Numbered from the stretch's first letter, positions 37,206 through 47,060 are shown. The stretch is DNA of 64,000 bases from Streptomyces sp. R28 (GCF_041052385.1 NZ_CP163439.1:2903001-2967000), one strand, 5' to 3'. The notes: a model not told the origin generated them from the letters alone. Translations and numbers: made by a program.

Positions 37206-37520
37206 ATGGCTTTCACTCGTCGTATGGCGGCCCTGTCCGCCGTCGTGCTGATCCCCCTGGGCATCGCCGCGACCAGCTTCGCTCTCACCGACCGTCCCGC
37301 GTCACCGAAGGTCCCGTCCGAGGTGGTGCTGGAAAGCGGCTCCCCCACACCCCCACCCACACCCGTGGTCACCCCCAAGCCGACACCGACGCCCGACACG
37401 ACCCCGACCGACGAGGTCGTGTCGCGGCCTCCGGTGACCGACAGCCCCACGAATGATGACGATGTAGCAGAATCCCGATACCGACGAGGAACTGAACTGG
37501 GCGTTCGTCCTCACCCGTGA
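37206..37520 (+). CDS. Small exported Pro/Thr-rich protein, C-terminus possibly broken
   Basis: A 104-residue frame: a signal peptide or anchor (MAFTRRMAALSAVVLIPLGI with AATSFALTDRPA), then a low-complexity Ser/Pro/Thr region (PTPPPTPVVTPKPTPTPDTT) and DEVVSRPPVTDSPTNDDDV. The last 17 residues (AESRYRRGTELGVRPHP) lose this character. They join directly to a glycerate kinase fragment in another frame, so the original C-terminus was probably lost in a rearrangement. No ribosome site is clear and no function is recognised. Confidence 0.6.
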   Translation: MAFTRRMAALSAVVLIPLGIAATSFALTDRPASPKVPSEVVLESGSPTPPPTPVVTPKPTPTPDTTPTDEVVSRPPVTDSPTNDDDVAESRYRRGTELGVRPHP

Positions 37521-37521
37521 C

Positions 37522-38034
37522 GTGGCCGTGCCGGACACCAACCTCCGGTACGGTCCGGGGACCGGTGCCTCCGGCGGTCTGGGAGCCGGCCTGGCCGCTC
37601 TGGGCGCCCGGCTCCTGCCCCGCTTCGACGTGCTCCTCGACCACCTCGACCTGGACGCCCGCCTGGCCCGAGCCGACCTCGTGATCACCGCTGAGAGCGC
37701 CCTGGACCACCAGACGCCGCGCGGCAAGGTCCCGGCCGAGGTGGCCCGGCGCGCCAAGCTCTACGACCGCCCGGTCCTGGCCCTGGCGGGCACGCTCGGC
37801 GAGGGTGCGCAGGACGTGCCGGGCGTGGACGCCTGCCATGGCATCCTGCCCGCGCCGATGATCCTGGCCGAGGCGCTGGTCCGGGCGAGCGAGCTGCTCA
37901 CGGACGCCACCGAGCGCGCCCTGCGGATGATCGTCCTGGGTACCCGGCTACCGCTCGTGCTGCCGGCCCAGGCGTCGGAAGCGAACGCTCACGCGGAGGT
38001 GTCCGGCACGCAACGCCCGTCCTCCGTGCGGTAG
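37522..38034 (+). pseudogene. C-terminal fragment of a type I glycerate kinase
   Basis: The frame carries the last part of a GlxK/GarK glycerate 2-kinase: GPGTGASGGLGAGLAALGAR, LLDHLDLDARLARADLVITA, the LDHQTPRGKVPAEVARRAKL motif, and ACHGILPAPMILAEALVRAS. About 150 of some 370 residues are present. The motif normally reading TGEG or AEGALD has Ser for Gly (ITAESALDHQ). Upstream of GPGTG the sequence does not match. It overlaps the convergent aminotransferase gene by 46 bases. It is most likely a non-functional leftover. Confidence 0.75.
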
Positions 38035-39371
38035 TTCCACCGGGCACCGTCCGTCACGAGCTCCTGCACGGCGTTCACGAACCGCTCGACGTGCTCGGCC
38101 GGCGTACCGGCCCCGAAGCTCACCCGGATCGCGTTGAGGGACTTCTCGCCCGGAGCGGCCTCCGGGGCGCCGCACTCGCCCTGCGTCTGCGGGTCGCTGC
38201 CCAGCAGCGTCCGGACCAGCGGGTGGGCGCAGAACAGCCCGTCGCGCACCCCGATGCCGTACTCGGCGGAGAGGGCGGCGGCGAAGTGGGAGCTGTTCCA
38301 GCCCTCGACGACGAAGGAGATGACTCCGACGCGCGGGGCGTCGTCGCCGAAGAGGGAGAGGATCCGCACCTGAGGCACCTCGGCGAGGCCCGTGCGCACC
38401 TTCTCGATCAGGTACTGCTCCCGCGCGACCAGCGCGTCGAAGCCCGCCTCCGTCAGCGCCTTGCAGGCGGAGGCGATGGAGTAGGCACCGATGACGTTCG
38501 GCGAGCCGGCCTCGTGCCGGGCGGCGCTCTCGTGCCACTCGACGTCCACGCCCCCGTCCTCGCGCCGGGTGACCTTACGGCTGGCGCCGCCGCCCGCGAG
38601 GTACGGCTCCGCCTCGCGCAACCAGTCGGCGCGGCCGGCCAGGACGCCGGAGCCGAAGGGGGCGTACAGCTTGTGCCCGGAGAAGGCGACCCAGTCGACG
38701 TCGAGGTCCTGGAGGCTCACCGGGTGGTGCGGGGCCAGCTGGGCGGCGTCGAGCACGATCCGGGCGCCGTGCGCGTGGGCGGCGGCGGCCAGCTCGCGGA
38801 CCGGCCACAGCTCGCCGGTGACGTTCGAGGCACCGGTGACGCAGACCAGGGCCGGGCCGTAGCCCCCTTCGGCCGACACAGCGCGGTCGGCGAGGGCGCG
38901 CTCCAGGGTCTCGACGGCCTGGCGCGGGGTGCGGGGCGCGTCGAGGTAGGTGACGTGGGCGTCGCGCCAGGGCAGCAGGGAGGCGTGGTGCTCGGTCTCG
39001 AAGACGAAGACCTGGCAGTCGGCCGGGAGGGCGGCGGCGAGGAGGTTGAGCGAGTCGGTGGTGGACCGGGTGAACACGACCTGGTCGGTGTCCCGGCAGT
39101 CGAGGAACTCGGCGACCGTCCTGCGGGCGTTCTCGAACAGGTCGGTGGAGAGCTGGGAGAGGTACCCGGCACCGCGGTGGACGCTGCCGTAGTACGGCGC
39201 GTAGGCGGCGACGTCGTCCCAGACGCGCTGGAGGGCGGGGGCGCTGGCGGCGTAGTCGAGCGCGGCGTAGCTGACCTCGCCGCCGGTGACGAGCGGGACG
39301 GTGACATCACGGCCCAGAACGGGCAGCGGGGTGCAAACGGACCGGTCGGCGGCAGCGGTGGAGACAGACAT
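37989..39371 (-). CDS. Class V aminotransferase (cysteine desulfurase-like), SAM-riboswitch controlled
   Basis: A 460-residue PLP enzyme of the class V/SufS-like fold. It has YYGSVHRGAGYLSQLSTDLF, VVFTRSTTDSLNLLAAALP, the PLP-binding Asp in ARIVLDAAQLAPHHPV, the Schiff-base Lys in VAFSGHKLYAPFGSGVLAG, and a C-terminal AIRVSFGAGTPAEHVERFV. GGGAG precedes the chosen ATG (39371); the frame opens 12 codons further (MPQLACLSREFA) without a ribosome site. A SAM-IV riboswitch in the leader ties it to methionine and sulfur metabolism, which suggests desulfuration or lyase activity on a cysteine or homocysteine-like substrate. No exact substrate can be assigned. Confidence 0.9.
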   Translation of the reverse strand: MSVSTAAADRSVCTPLPVLGRDVTVPLVTGGEVSYAALDYAASAPALQRVWDDVAAYAPYYGSVHRGAGYLSQLSTDLFENARRTVAEFLDCRDTDQVVFTRSTTDSLNLLAAALPADCQVFVFETEHHASLLPWRDAHVTYLDAPRTPRQAVETLERALADRAVSAEGGYGPALVCVTGASNVTGELWPVRELAAAAHAHGARIVLDAAQLAPHHPVSLQDLDVDWVAFSGHKLYAPFGSGVLAGRADWLREAEPYLAGGGASRKVTRREDGGVDVEWHESAARHEAGSPNVIGAYSIASACKALTEAGFDALVAREQYLIEKVRTGLAEVPQVRILSLFGDDAPRVGVISFVVEGWNSSHFAAALSAEYGIGVRDGLFCAHPLVRTLLGSDPQTQGECGAPEAAPGEKSLNAIRVSFGAGTPAEHVERFVNAVQELVTDGARWNYRTEDGRCVPDTSA

Positions 39372-39520
39372 GGCGAACTCCCGTGAGAGGCATGCGAGTT
39401 GAGGCATGCGGAGAAGAGAAAAAGGGTGCGCGGAGGCGGGGCTCGGCGGCCCTATCGCATTCGCTTGCTCACGGAAGGCTCCCTCGAACGACCAGGACCC
39501 CTGGTTTCGAGAGGGGCCCG

Positions 39521-39635
39521 CGCTTGCCGTAGACCTCGCTGCCTACGGCCTGGTCTTCACCCGGGGCACCCCGCCACGGACGGAGGGTTGCCGGACAGTC
39601 GGCCGGGGCCTCATGACTGTCACTCATGACCTGGT
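39521..39635 (-). promoter_or_regulatory. SAM-IV riboswitch
   Basis: On the minus strand the leader has the conserved SAM-IV blocks GGTCATGAGTGACAGTCATG, AGGCCCCGGCCGACTGTCC, GGCAACCCTCCGTCCG and GGCGGGGTGCCCCGGGTGAA with GACCAGG. The extra downstream stem of this class follows (GCCGTAG...CTACGGC). This class was described in actinomycetes upstream of sulfur-metabolism genes. A further hairpin (about 39482-39516, inner ACCAGG/CCTGGT) lies between it and the aminotransferase and may be the expression platform. The match is by recognition, not by a covariance search. Confidence 0.9.
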
Positions 39636-39667
39636 CCAACATCCTGCCATACGATCTTCGATGCGCA

Positions 39668-39698
39668 AGGGCGCAGTCCGGATCCTGGACTGCGCCCT
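39668..39698 (-). terminator. Terminator after trpD
   Basis: A perfect 12-bp stem AGGGCGCAGTCC / GGACTGCGCCCT closes the 7-base loop GGATCCT. It lies 19 bases past the trpD stop and just before the SAM-IV leader, separating the two leftward units. Confidence 0.88.
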
Positions 39699-39716
39699 GC
39701 GTCACATGCTGCCGGC

Positions 39717-40781
<1,065 letters not shown>

Positions 40782-40867
40782 AAGCCGCTCCTGGGTCAGT
40801 TGTGGTGTCCCGCACTACGGGACGCGAGTCTCAACGGGTCCACCCTATCCAGCCCCGGGGCATGGCG

Positions 40868-40900
40868 AAGGGCCCCGTCCGTACAACGGACGGGGCCCTT
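40868..40900 (-). terminator. Terminator of the qcr operon
   Basis: A perfect 14-bp stem AAGGGCCCCGTCCG / CGGACGGGGCCCTT closes a 5-base loop, 66 bases past the qcrB stop. It ends the ctaE-qcrCAB unit and shields trpD. Confidence 0.88.
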
Positions 40901-40966
40901 CAACCGTGGCGTGGCTGAGCAGTACTGGCGAGACCGCGGTTCCGACGCGGCGCCATCAGCGGAGCG

Positions 40967-42601
40967 TCAGTGGTGGCCGTGGCCGCTCGTGATCTCCTTG
41001 TACTCCTCGACGGTCGGCTTCGGGATCTGGCCGTCCTCGTCGAAGTACGACTTGCTGAGCTTGGCGCGCAGCTTCTCGGAGCCCTTCACCTTGCGCTCGA
41101 CGCCGTTCTCGTCGACCGTCGGGCCGATCTCGAGCGGCTTGTACTGCTCGTGCGCGGTGAGGGTGTACAGCGCGTCCTGGCTGAGCGGCTCGTGCACCTC
41201 GATGAACTCACCGTGCGGCAGGCGCTTGATGATGCCCGACTCGCGGCCGTGCAGCACCTTGTCCTTGTCCCGGCGCTGCAGGCCGAGGCAGATCCGCTTG
41301 GTGACGATGAAGGCGAGCACCGGTCCGGCGAAGAAGCCGATCCGGACGAACCAGGTGACCGCGTTGATCGACAGGTGGAAGTGGGTGGCCCACAGGTCGT
41401 TGCCACCGCCCACCAGGCCGATCATGTACACGGTGATCCAGGCGACGCCGAACGCGGTACGCGTCGGGGCGTTGCGCGGACGGTCCAGGATGTGGTGCTC
41501 GCGCTTGTCGCCGGTGACCCAGGACTCGATGAACGGGTAGAGCGCGATCGCCATCAGGACCACACCGAAGAGCACCAGCGGGATGAACACGCCGAGGACC
41601 AGCGTGTGACCCCAGAAGTTGATCTCCCAGCCCGGCATGTAGCGGACCAGACCCTCGGCGAAGCCCATGTACCAGTCGGGCTGGGCGCCCGTGGACACCT
41701 GGTCCGGACGGTAGGGACCCATGGCCCAGATCGGGTTGATCTGCGCGATGGCCGCGATGGCCGCGATGACACCGAAGACCAGGAAGAAGAAGCCTCCGGC
41801 CTTGGCCATGTAGACCGGCAGCAGCGGCATGCCGACGACGTTCTTGTTGGTCTTTCCGGGGCCCGCGAACTGCGTGTGCTTGTGGTAGAAGACCAGGATC
41901 AGGTGGCCGACCACCAGACCGAGCATGATGCCCGGCAGCAGCAGGATGTGGATCGAGTAGAAGCGGGCCACGAAGTCGACGCCCGGGAACTCGCCGCCGA
42001 AGAGGAAGAACGAGATGTACGTGCCGACGATCGGCATGGACAGGATCGCGCCCTCGGTGAAGCGGACACCGGTGCCGGAGAGCAGGTCGTCCGGGAGCGA
42101 GTAGCCGGTGAAACCGGTGAACATGCCCAGGACGAACAGCAGGAAGCCGAACAGCCAGTTGATCTCACGCGGCTTGCGGAACGCGCCCGTGAAGAACACG
42201 CGCATCATGTGCACGAACATGCCGGCGAGGAAGATCAGCGCCGCCCAGTGGTGGATCTGCCGGATGAGCAGACCACCACGCACGTCGAAGGAGATGTGCA
42301 GCGTCGAGCTGAACGCCTCCGACATGAGCTGTCCCTGCAGCGGGACGTAACTGCCGTGGTACTCCACCTCGTTCATCGACGGGTGGAAGAACAGCGTCAG
42401 GTACACACCCGTGAGGATGATGATGATGAAGCTGTAGAGGCAGACCTCACCCAACATGAACGACCAGTGGTCGGGGAAGATCTTGCGCATGTTGGTCTTG
42501 GCCAGGGAGTAGATCCCGAGCCGGCCGTCCGCCCAGTCGGCGACGCGCTCGCCGGCCGGCGCTTTGTCGCGCCGGGCGTCGTTGTTCTCGTTGGTGCTCA
42601 T
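40967..42601 (-). CDS. qcrB: Cytochrome bc1 complex cytochrome b subunit QcrB
   Basis: The 544-residue menaquinol-oxidising subunit of the actinobacterial cytochrome bcc complex. It has eight or more membrane helices, the haem-ligand region LLIRQIHHWAALIFLAGMFV and SIHILLLPGIMLGLVVGHLI, GYSLPDDLLSGTGVRF, and the quinol-site motif (PDWYMGFAEG, in place of the PEWY form). The long C-terminal extension after the last helix is typical of Actinobacteria. The ATG at 42601 overlaps the qcrA stop (ATGA). It forms a supercomplex with the aa3 oxidase encoded nearby, passing electrons to QcrC. Confidence 0.96.
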   Translation of the reverse strand: MSTNENNDARRDKAPAGERVADWADGRLGIYSLAKTNMRKIFPDHWSFMLGEVCLYSFIIIILTGVYLTLFFHPSMNEVEYHGSYVPLQGQLMSEAFSSTLHISFDVRGGLLIRQIHHWAALIFLAGMFVHMMRVFFTGAFRKPREINWLFGFLLFVLGMFTGFTGYSLPDDLLSGTGVRFTEGAILSMPIVGTYISFFLFGGEFPGVDFVARFYSIHILLLPGIMLGLVVGHLILVFYHKHTQFAGPGKTNKNVVGMPLLPVYMAKAGGFFFLVFGVIAAIAAIAQINPIWAMGPYRPDQVSTGAQPDWYMGFAEGLVRYMPGWEINFWGHTLVLGVFIPLVLFGVVLMAIALYPFIESWVTGDKREHHILDRPRNAPTRTAFGVAWITVYMIGLVGGGNDLWATHFHLSINAVTWFVRIGFFAGPVLAFIVTKRICLGLQRRDKDKVLHGRESGIIKRLPHGEFIEVHEPLSQDALYTLTAHEQYKPLEIGPTVDENGVERKVKGSEKLRAKLSKSYFDEDGQIPKPTVEEYKEITSGHGHH

Positions 42602-43647
42602 CCGCGCTCCCAGAATGCAGGACCGACGGGCTCTTCGAAGTCGCCGAGCGCCTCGAGGTAGCCCTCGTCGTTCACGCCGATGCGCAGCTGCGGCAGGGCG
42701 TGACCGGCCGGGCCGAAGATCACTCGGGCACCGTCGGAGAGGTCGAAGGTGGACTGGTGGCAGGGGCAGAGCACGTGGTGCGTCTGCTGCTCGTACAGGG
42801 AGATCGGGCAACCCACGTGGGTGCAGATCTTCGAGTACGCGACGATGCCCTCGTGCGACCACTCGAGCTCGCGCTTGTCCTTGATGTCGTCGGGCTGGAG
42901 CCGGACGATCATCAGGGCGGCCTTGGCGATCTCGTTCTGGAATTCGTGGTCGTGCTCCTCCAGGCCCTCCGGCTTGGCGAAGGTGAGGGAGCCGACCGCG
43001 ACGTCCGAGGGACGCAGCGGCTCGTCGGTGTTCATGTTGACGAGCAGCTTGCCCTTGGACCACAGGGTGTGACGCAGCTTGGTGCCGGGCAGCGGACCGA
43101 GGTCACGCAGCAGGACGACACCGGAGAGCGGCACCAGGGTGAGCGCGCCGAGCATCGTGTTGCGGATCAGCTTGCGGCGGCCGATCGCGGACTCCTTGGC
43201 GCCCTGCCGGAAGTCGGCCATGACCTTGGCCTTGACCTCGGGCTCCGCCGCGATCGCGTGCCGGTCGTCGGCGACCTCCACGTCGGACATCAGGGTGCGG
43301 GCCCAGTGGACCGCGCCCGCGCCGATGCAGAACAGCGCCGTACCGAGGGTCAGACCCAGCGCGAAGTTCAGCGCGTTGAGGTGCCCGATCGGGAAGACGA
43401 AGACCGACTTGTCGTGCGGGATGGCCACGTACGAGGCGATGAAGCCGACGGTGGCCAGCATCGACACCGTGAACAGCAGGGCGACCGCGCGCTCGGACCG
43501 CCTGGCGGCCCGCTCGTCGATGTCCTGGATCCGGTGCTCGTGGGGCGGCAGGCCGGGGTCGGCGAAGGGGTTCTTCTCGTCCGCTACCGCGACGTGGGCG
43601 TCCTGCTCAGCGGGCAGGTTCTCTTCTGGAATCTCTTGGCTACTCAT
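42598..43647 (-). CDS. qcrA: Rieske iron-sulfur subunit QcrA
   Basis: The 349-residue Rieske protein moves electrons from quinol to QcrC. It has the actinobacterial form with three N-terminal membrane helices (VALLFTVSMLATVGFIASYV, ALNFALGLTLGTALFCIGAG, LGALTLVPLSGVVLL) instead of one. The [2Fe-2S] ligands are in CTHVGCPISLYEQQ and CPCHQSTFDL. It overlaps qcrC and qcrB by four bases on each side, so the three subunits are translationally coupled. Confidence 0.96.
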   Translation of the reverse strand: MSSQEIPEENLPAEQDAHVAVADEKNPFADPGLPPHEHRIQDIDERAARRSERAVALLFTVSMLATVGFIASYVAIPHDKSVFVFPIGHLNALNFALGLTLGTALFCIGAGAVHWARTLMSDVEVADDRHAIAAEPEVKAKVMADFRQGAKESAIGRRKLIRNTMLGALTLVPLSGVVLLRDLGPLPGTKLRHTLWSKGKLLVNMNTDEPLRPSDVAVGSLTFAKPEGLEEHDHEFQNEIAKAALMIVRLQPDDIKDKRELEWSHEGIVAYSKICTHVGCPISLYEQQTHHVLCPCHQSTFDLSDGARVIFGPAGHALPQLRIGVNDEGYLEALGDFEEPVGPAFWERG

Positions 43648-44456
43648 GACTTCTTGGCCTTTGCGGTCCGAGCGGCGACCCAGACGGCGACCGCGATCAA
43701 TCCGCCGAGACCGAAGATCCAGGCGAAGAGGCCCTCAGTGACCGGCCCGAGGCCGCCCAGCTCCAGGCCACCCGGGTTGACCGTCTCGTCGCTGTTGACC
43801 GCGTGCAGGTACGCGATGATGTCCTTCTTGTTCTGCTCCGACAGCGTGGTGTCGGGGAACGACGGCATGTTCTGCGGGCCGGTCTGCATGGCCTCGTAGA
43901 TGTGCTTCGGGTCGACGTCCTCGAGCGTCGGCGCGTACTTGCCCTTCGTCAGCGCGCCGCCCTTGCCGGTGAAGTTGTGGCACTGCGCGCAGTTGTTGCG
44001 GAAGAGCTCACCACCCTTGGCGATGTCCGCACCCTCGGGACCGTACTGCTCCTCGGTCGGGACGGACGGGCCGGCGCCCAGCGAGGCGATGAACGCCGCG
44101 AGCTGGTCGATCTCGGCCTGCGAGTAGATGTTCTTCTTCGCCGGGACCTGGGCGCCCTGGGAGGTGGCGGCCGGCATACGGCCCGTCGAGACCTGGAAGT
44201 CGACGGCTGCAGCGCCGACGCCCACCAGGCTAGGACCGTCGGAGGTGCCCTGACCGCCGGTTCCGTGGCAGCTGGCGCAGCCGACGGTGTAGAGCTTCTT
44301 GCCCTCTTCGATGGTGAGGGACTGGGCGGATTCCTCGGCCTGCGCCTTGTCCGCGGGTGCGAAGACGGCGTACAGCCCCCCCGTGCACGCCAGCGCGAGG
44401 AGTAGGACGACGACCGCCGCCAGCGGATGGCGTCGTCGTGCGGAGAGCTTTTTCAC
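43644..44456 (-). CDS. qcrC: Dihaem cytochrome c subunit QcrC
   Basis: The 270-residue protein has two covalent haem c motifs, CASCH near residue 57 and CAQCH near residue 158, each with a downstream Met ligand region (GRMPAATSQG, TGPQNMPSFPDTT). An N-terminal membrane helix (PLAAVVVLLLALACTGGLYA) and a C-terminal anchor (LFAWIFGLGGLIAVAVWVAA) hold it outside the membrane. It passes electrons directly to the CuA site of CtaC within the bcc-aa3 supercomplex, replacing a soluble cytochrome c. Confidence 0.96.
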   Translation of the reverse strand: MKKLSARRRHPLAAVVVLLLALACTGGLYAVFAPADKAQAEESAQSLTIEEGKKLYTVGCASCHGTGGQGTSDGPSLVGVGAAAVDFQVSTGRMPAATSQGAQVPAKKNIYSQAEIDQLAAFIASLGAGPSVPTEEQYGPEGADIAKGGELFRNNCAQCHNFTGKGGALTKGKYAPTLEDVDPKHIYEAMQTGPQNMPSFPDTTLSEQNKKDIIAYLHAVNSDETVNPGGLELGGLGPVTEGLFAWIFGLGGLIAVAVWVAARTAKAKKS

Positions 44457-44535
44457 GGATTACCCCGGTGTCAGGATCTTCTGCGTCGATGCTTGGGTAT
44501 GTGCGTTTGTGGAACGCGCGCGGGATCGGGCCCGG

Positions 44536-45156
44536 CTACTTGATCATGTAGATCGTGGCGAAGAGGCCGATCCAGACGACATCGACGAAGTGCCAGTAGT
44601 AGGACACGACGATCGCGGCGGTCGCCTGCTCGTGCGTGAACCTCTTCGCCGCATAGGTGCGGCCGAGGACCAGCAGGAAGGCGATCAGACCGCCCGTCAC
44701 ATGCAGGCCGTGGAAACCGGTGGTCAGGTAGAAGACCGAGCCGTACGGGTCGGACGAGAGCGAGAGGCCCTCGTGCTTGACCAGCTCGGTGTACTCGTAC
44801 ACCTGACCGCCGATGAAGATCGCACCCATGATGAAGGTGACGATGAACCAGCCCCGGAGCTTCTTCACGTCGCCGCGCTCGGCGGCGAAGACGCCGAGCT
44901 GGCACGTGAGGGAGGAGAGCACCAGGATCGTGGTGTTCGTCGCCGAGAACGGGAAGTTCAGGGCGGCCGCCTTCTCGTGCCAGAAGTCCGGACCGGTCAC
45001 CGATCGCAGGGTGAAGTACATCGCGAAGAGGGCCGCGAAGAACATCAGCTCGGAACTCAACCAGATGATGGTTCCGACGCTGGTGAGGTTCGGTCGGTTG
45101 ACCGACGGGTGCGCGTGACCCTTGTCTACTGTCGTTGCTGTCGCCACGACCGACAT
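44536..45156 (-). CDS. ctaE: Cytochrome c oxidase subunit III CtaE
   Basis: The 206-residue subunit III of the aa3 oxidase. It has five membrane helices, in the five-helix short form, with [40 protein letters not shown] and [20 protein letters not shown]. It heads the leftward ctaE-qcrCAB unit, 79 bases upstream of qcrC, apart from the other oxidase genes 2-5 kb away. This split arrangement is conserved in actinobacteria. Confidence 0.96.
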   Translation of the reverse strand: MSVVATATTVDKGHAHPSVNRPNLTSVGTIIWLSSELMFFAALFAMYFTLRSVTGPDFWHEKAAALNFPFSATNTTILVLSSLTCQLGVFAAERGDVKKLRGWFIVTFIMGAIFIGGQVYEYTELVKHEGLSLSSDPYGSVFYLTTGFHGLHVTGGLIAFLLVLGRTYAAKRFTHEQATAAIVVSYYWHFVDVVWIGLFATIYMIK

Positions 45157-45301
45157 TATGTCGGTCGCTTATCCCGCCCTCACTCCGGGGGGTGCCGTTC
45201 GGAGTGTCTTCCCCCTTCAAACCGGTGTTGACGTGGTGTTCAAGGGAGTAGCATCCGGCCCAACGGGCCTGTCCTTACGACGCTGACGTCACGGAGGAAC
45301 A

Positions 45302-45703
45302 ATGCAGCCGACCGCCACGGTGCTGGTCTACAGCGACGACTCCAACACCCGCGAGCAGGTGAGGTTGGCTACGGGGCGCCGACCCGCTCCGGACGTGCCT
45401 GTAGTGGAGTTCGTGGAGTGCGCGACGCCGGCGGGGGTGCTGCGCGAGCTGGACAAGGGCGGCATCGACGTCTGTGTGCTGGACGGTGAGGCCGTGCCGA
45501 TGGGGGGCATGGGGGTCTGCCGCCAGATCAAGGACGAGGTGTTCAACGCCCCGCCGGTGCTGCTGCTGATCGGGCGGCCTCAGGATGCGTGGCTGGCCAC
45601 GTGGAGCCGGGCCGAGGCGGCGGTGACGTTGCCTGTGGAGCCGGTGGAGTTCGCGGCGGCGCTGGCGGCTCTGTTGCGGTCGATGAGGCTTCAGAGTGCC
45701 TAG
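45302..45703 (+). CDS. Small receiver-like protein (probable pseudo-receiver)
   Basis: A 133-residue protein with a CheY-like fold and no output domain: VLVYSDDSNTREQVRLATG (acid pair kept), VCVLDGEAVPMGGMGVCRQI (Asp at the phospho-acceptor place), VLLLIGRPQDAWLATW, then VTLPVEPVEFAAALAALLRS. The conserved Lys and Thr/Ser switch residues of true receivers are missing, so signalling by phosphorylation may be lost. The ATG has GGAGGA. It is divergent from ctaE and lies between the two cytochrome gene blocks. A possible promoter is TTGACG (45228) with TAGCAT (45249), spacing 15. It may regulate or assemble the oxidase. This is inference. Confidence 0.85.
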   Translation: MQPTATVLVYSDDSNTREQVRLATGRRPAPDVPVVEFVECATPAGVLRELDKGGIDVCVLDGEAVPMGGMGVCRQIKDEVFNAPPVLLLIGRPQDAWLATWSRAEAAVTLPVEPVEFAAALAALLRSMRLQSA

Positions 45704-45722
45704 GGCCTCGGCGGCTTGAGCT

Positions 45723-46985
45723 TCAAACGCTCTGCGGCCTCAGTCTTGCCCTCTCGGAGGGGCTTGGGCCATCAGGGGTGCCGCCGACCAACGCGCTGCC
45801 GCCCCGCCACTTCTTCCAGGGCAGGTTCCAGTCGCCGAAGCCGTTGCCGAACGCTTCCATCGTGTTGCCGTACGAGTTGATGACCTTGACGATGTCGCCC
45901 TCGCGGACGTTGTCGAAGAACCACTCGGCGTTGGCGGTGCTCATGCCGGTGCAGCCGTGGCTGACATTGGCGTAGCCCTGGGAGCCGACCGACCAGGGGG
46001 CGGCGTGGACGTACTCGCCGCTCCAGGTCACCCGGGTGGCGTAGTAGACCGGTAGGTCGTACGAGTCTGCGGAGCCCTCGGATATGCCGATGCTGGTGCC
46101 GCGCATACGTACGAAGTACTCCTTGCCCAGGACGACCTTGACGCCGTTGCGGGTCTCGAAGCCGGGCTTGCCGGTCGTGACCGGTATCGACCTGACCTCC
46201 TCGCCGTTGCGGTAGAGCGTCAGCTGGTGGGACGCGGCGTCCGTGACGGCGATGACCTGGTCGCCGATGGTGATCGTCAGGGGCTTGGCCTTGCCGCCCC
46301 AGAGGCGGTCGCCGACCTTGATGCCTTCGAGGTTGCTGCGGGCCTGGACGGTGGCGTTGGTGGGCCAGTACTCCTTGGGGCGGTAGTGGAGTTCCTTGTC
46401 GTCCACCCAGTGCCAGGTTCCCTCCACGGCGGGCGTGGAGTCGACCTTGAGGGCCCGCTCGACTATCTGCCGCTGCTTTGTGTCCTTGACGGGCAGGTTC
46501 AGTTCGGCCGTGACGGGCTGGCCCACGCCGTATGTGCCCGCCTTGGGGCCGAACTCCACCGTCAGGTGCTTCTTGGTGGTCGGCTTGCTGGTGTCGAAGG
46601 TGAGGACCTTGCGGCCGGGGGCGCCGTCCTCGTCCTCGGTGCTCACACGCACCGTGTAGCGGGCGTTGGCGGCCAGCGGAGAGGTGCTGTGCCAACGGGT
46701 GCCGTCGGCGGAGAGTTCGCCCGCCACATAGCGTCCTGCGGCGTCCCTGGCCGTGACGTCCGTGATACGGCCGTCGGAGTCCTCCGCGGTGATCTCCAGG
46801 GGCTTGTCCGGGTCGGCCTTCTCGCCGTCGCCCGCGGGACCGTTGAAGGCGATCTGGTCTGCCGCGTCGTACGGCTCGGCGGACAGCGGGTTGCCGTCGC
46901 TGCCGCAGCTGATCGCGCTCGCGCCGAGCGCGATCAGCAGGAGCGTGCAGCCTATGACGGTGCTCGTGCGCGGTGTTTTGCTCAT
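45723..46985 (-). CDS. L,D-transpeptidase lipoprotein (YkuD, Ig-like domains)
   Basis: A 420-residue cell-wall enzyme. The signal peptide GCTLLLIALGASAISCGSDG ends in a lipobox Cys. Two beta-sandwich (Ig-like) domains follow (about residues 50-250), then the YkuD catalytic domain with VIAVTDAASHQLTLYRNGEE, YVHAAPWSVGSQGYANVSHG and the catalytic SHGCTGMSTANAEWFFD. A C-terminal segment follows with WNLPWKKWRGGSALVGG. It makes 3-3 crosslinks between meso- or LL-diaminopimelate stem peptides, as do mycobacterial Ldts. It sits between the two cytochrome blocks, probably for historical reasons. Confidence 0.94.
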   Translation of the reverse strand: MSKTPRTSTVIGCTLLLIALGASAISCGSDGNPLSAEPYDAADQIAFNGPAGDGEKADPDKPLEITAEDSDGRITDVTARDAAGRYVAGELSADGTRWHSTSPLAANARYTVRVSTEDEDGAPGRKVLTFDTSKPTTKKHLTVEFGPKAGTYGVGQPVTAELNLPVKDTKQRQIVERALKVDSTPAVEGTWHWVDDKELHYRPKEYWPTNATVQARSNLEGIKVGDRLWGGKAKPLTITIGDQVIAVTDAASHQLTLYRNGEEVRSIPVTTGKPGFETRNGVKVVLGKEYFVRMRGTSIGISEGSADSYDLPVYYATRVTWSGEYVHAAPWSVGSQGYANVSHGCTGMSTANAEWFFDNVREGDIVKVINSYGNTMEAFGNGFGDWNLPWKKWRGGSALVGGTPDGPSPSERARLRPQSV

Positions 46986-47060
46986 GGCCTCACGCTAGGA
47001 AGGCACGTCAGCCATGGCGCGCCGGATAGCGCGTACGGGTGATCCTGATTGCGGCAAACG

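Noticed and set aside
39372..39407. Upstream start MPQLACLSREFA for the aminotransferase
   Set aside because: There is no ribosome site before it, and GGGAG fits the ATG at 39371; a Cys-containing leader peptide role was considered but the frame is continuous with the gene.
42602..43063. N-terminal extension of qcrB
   Set aside because: The open frame continues upstream, but it runs inside qcrA; the ATGA overlap at 42601 is the proper start.
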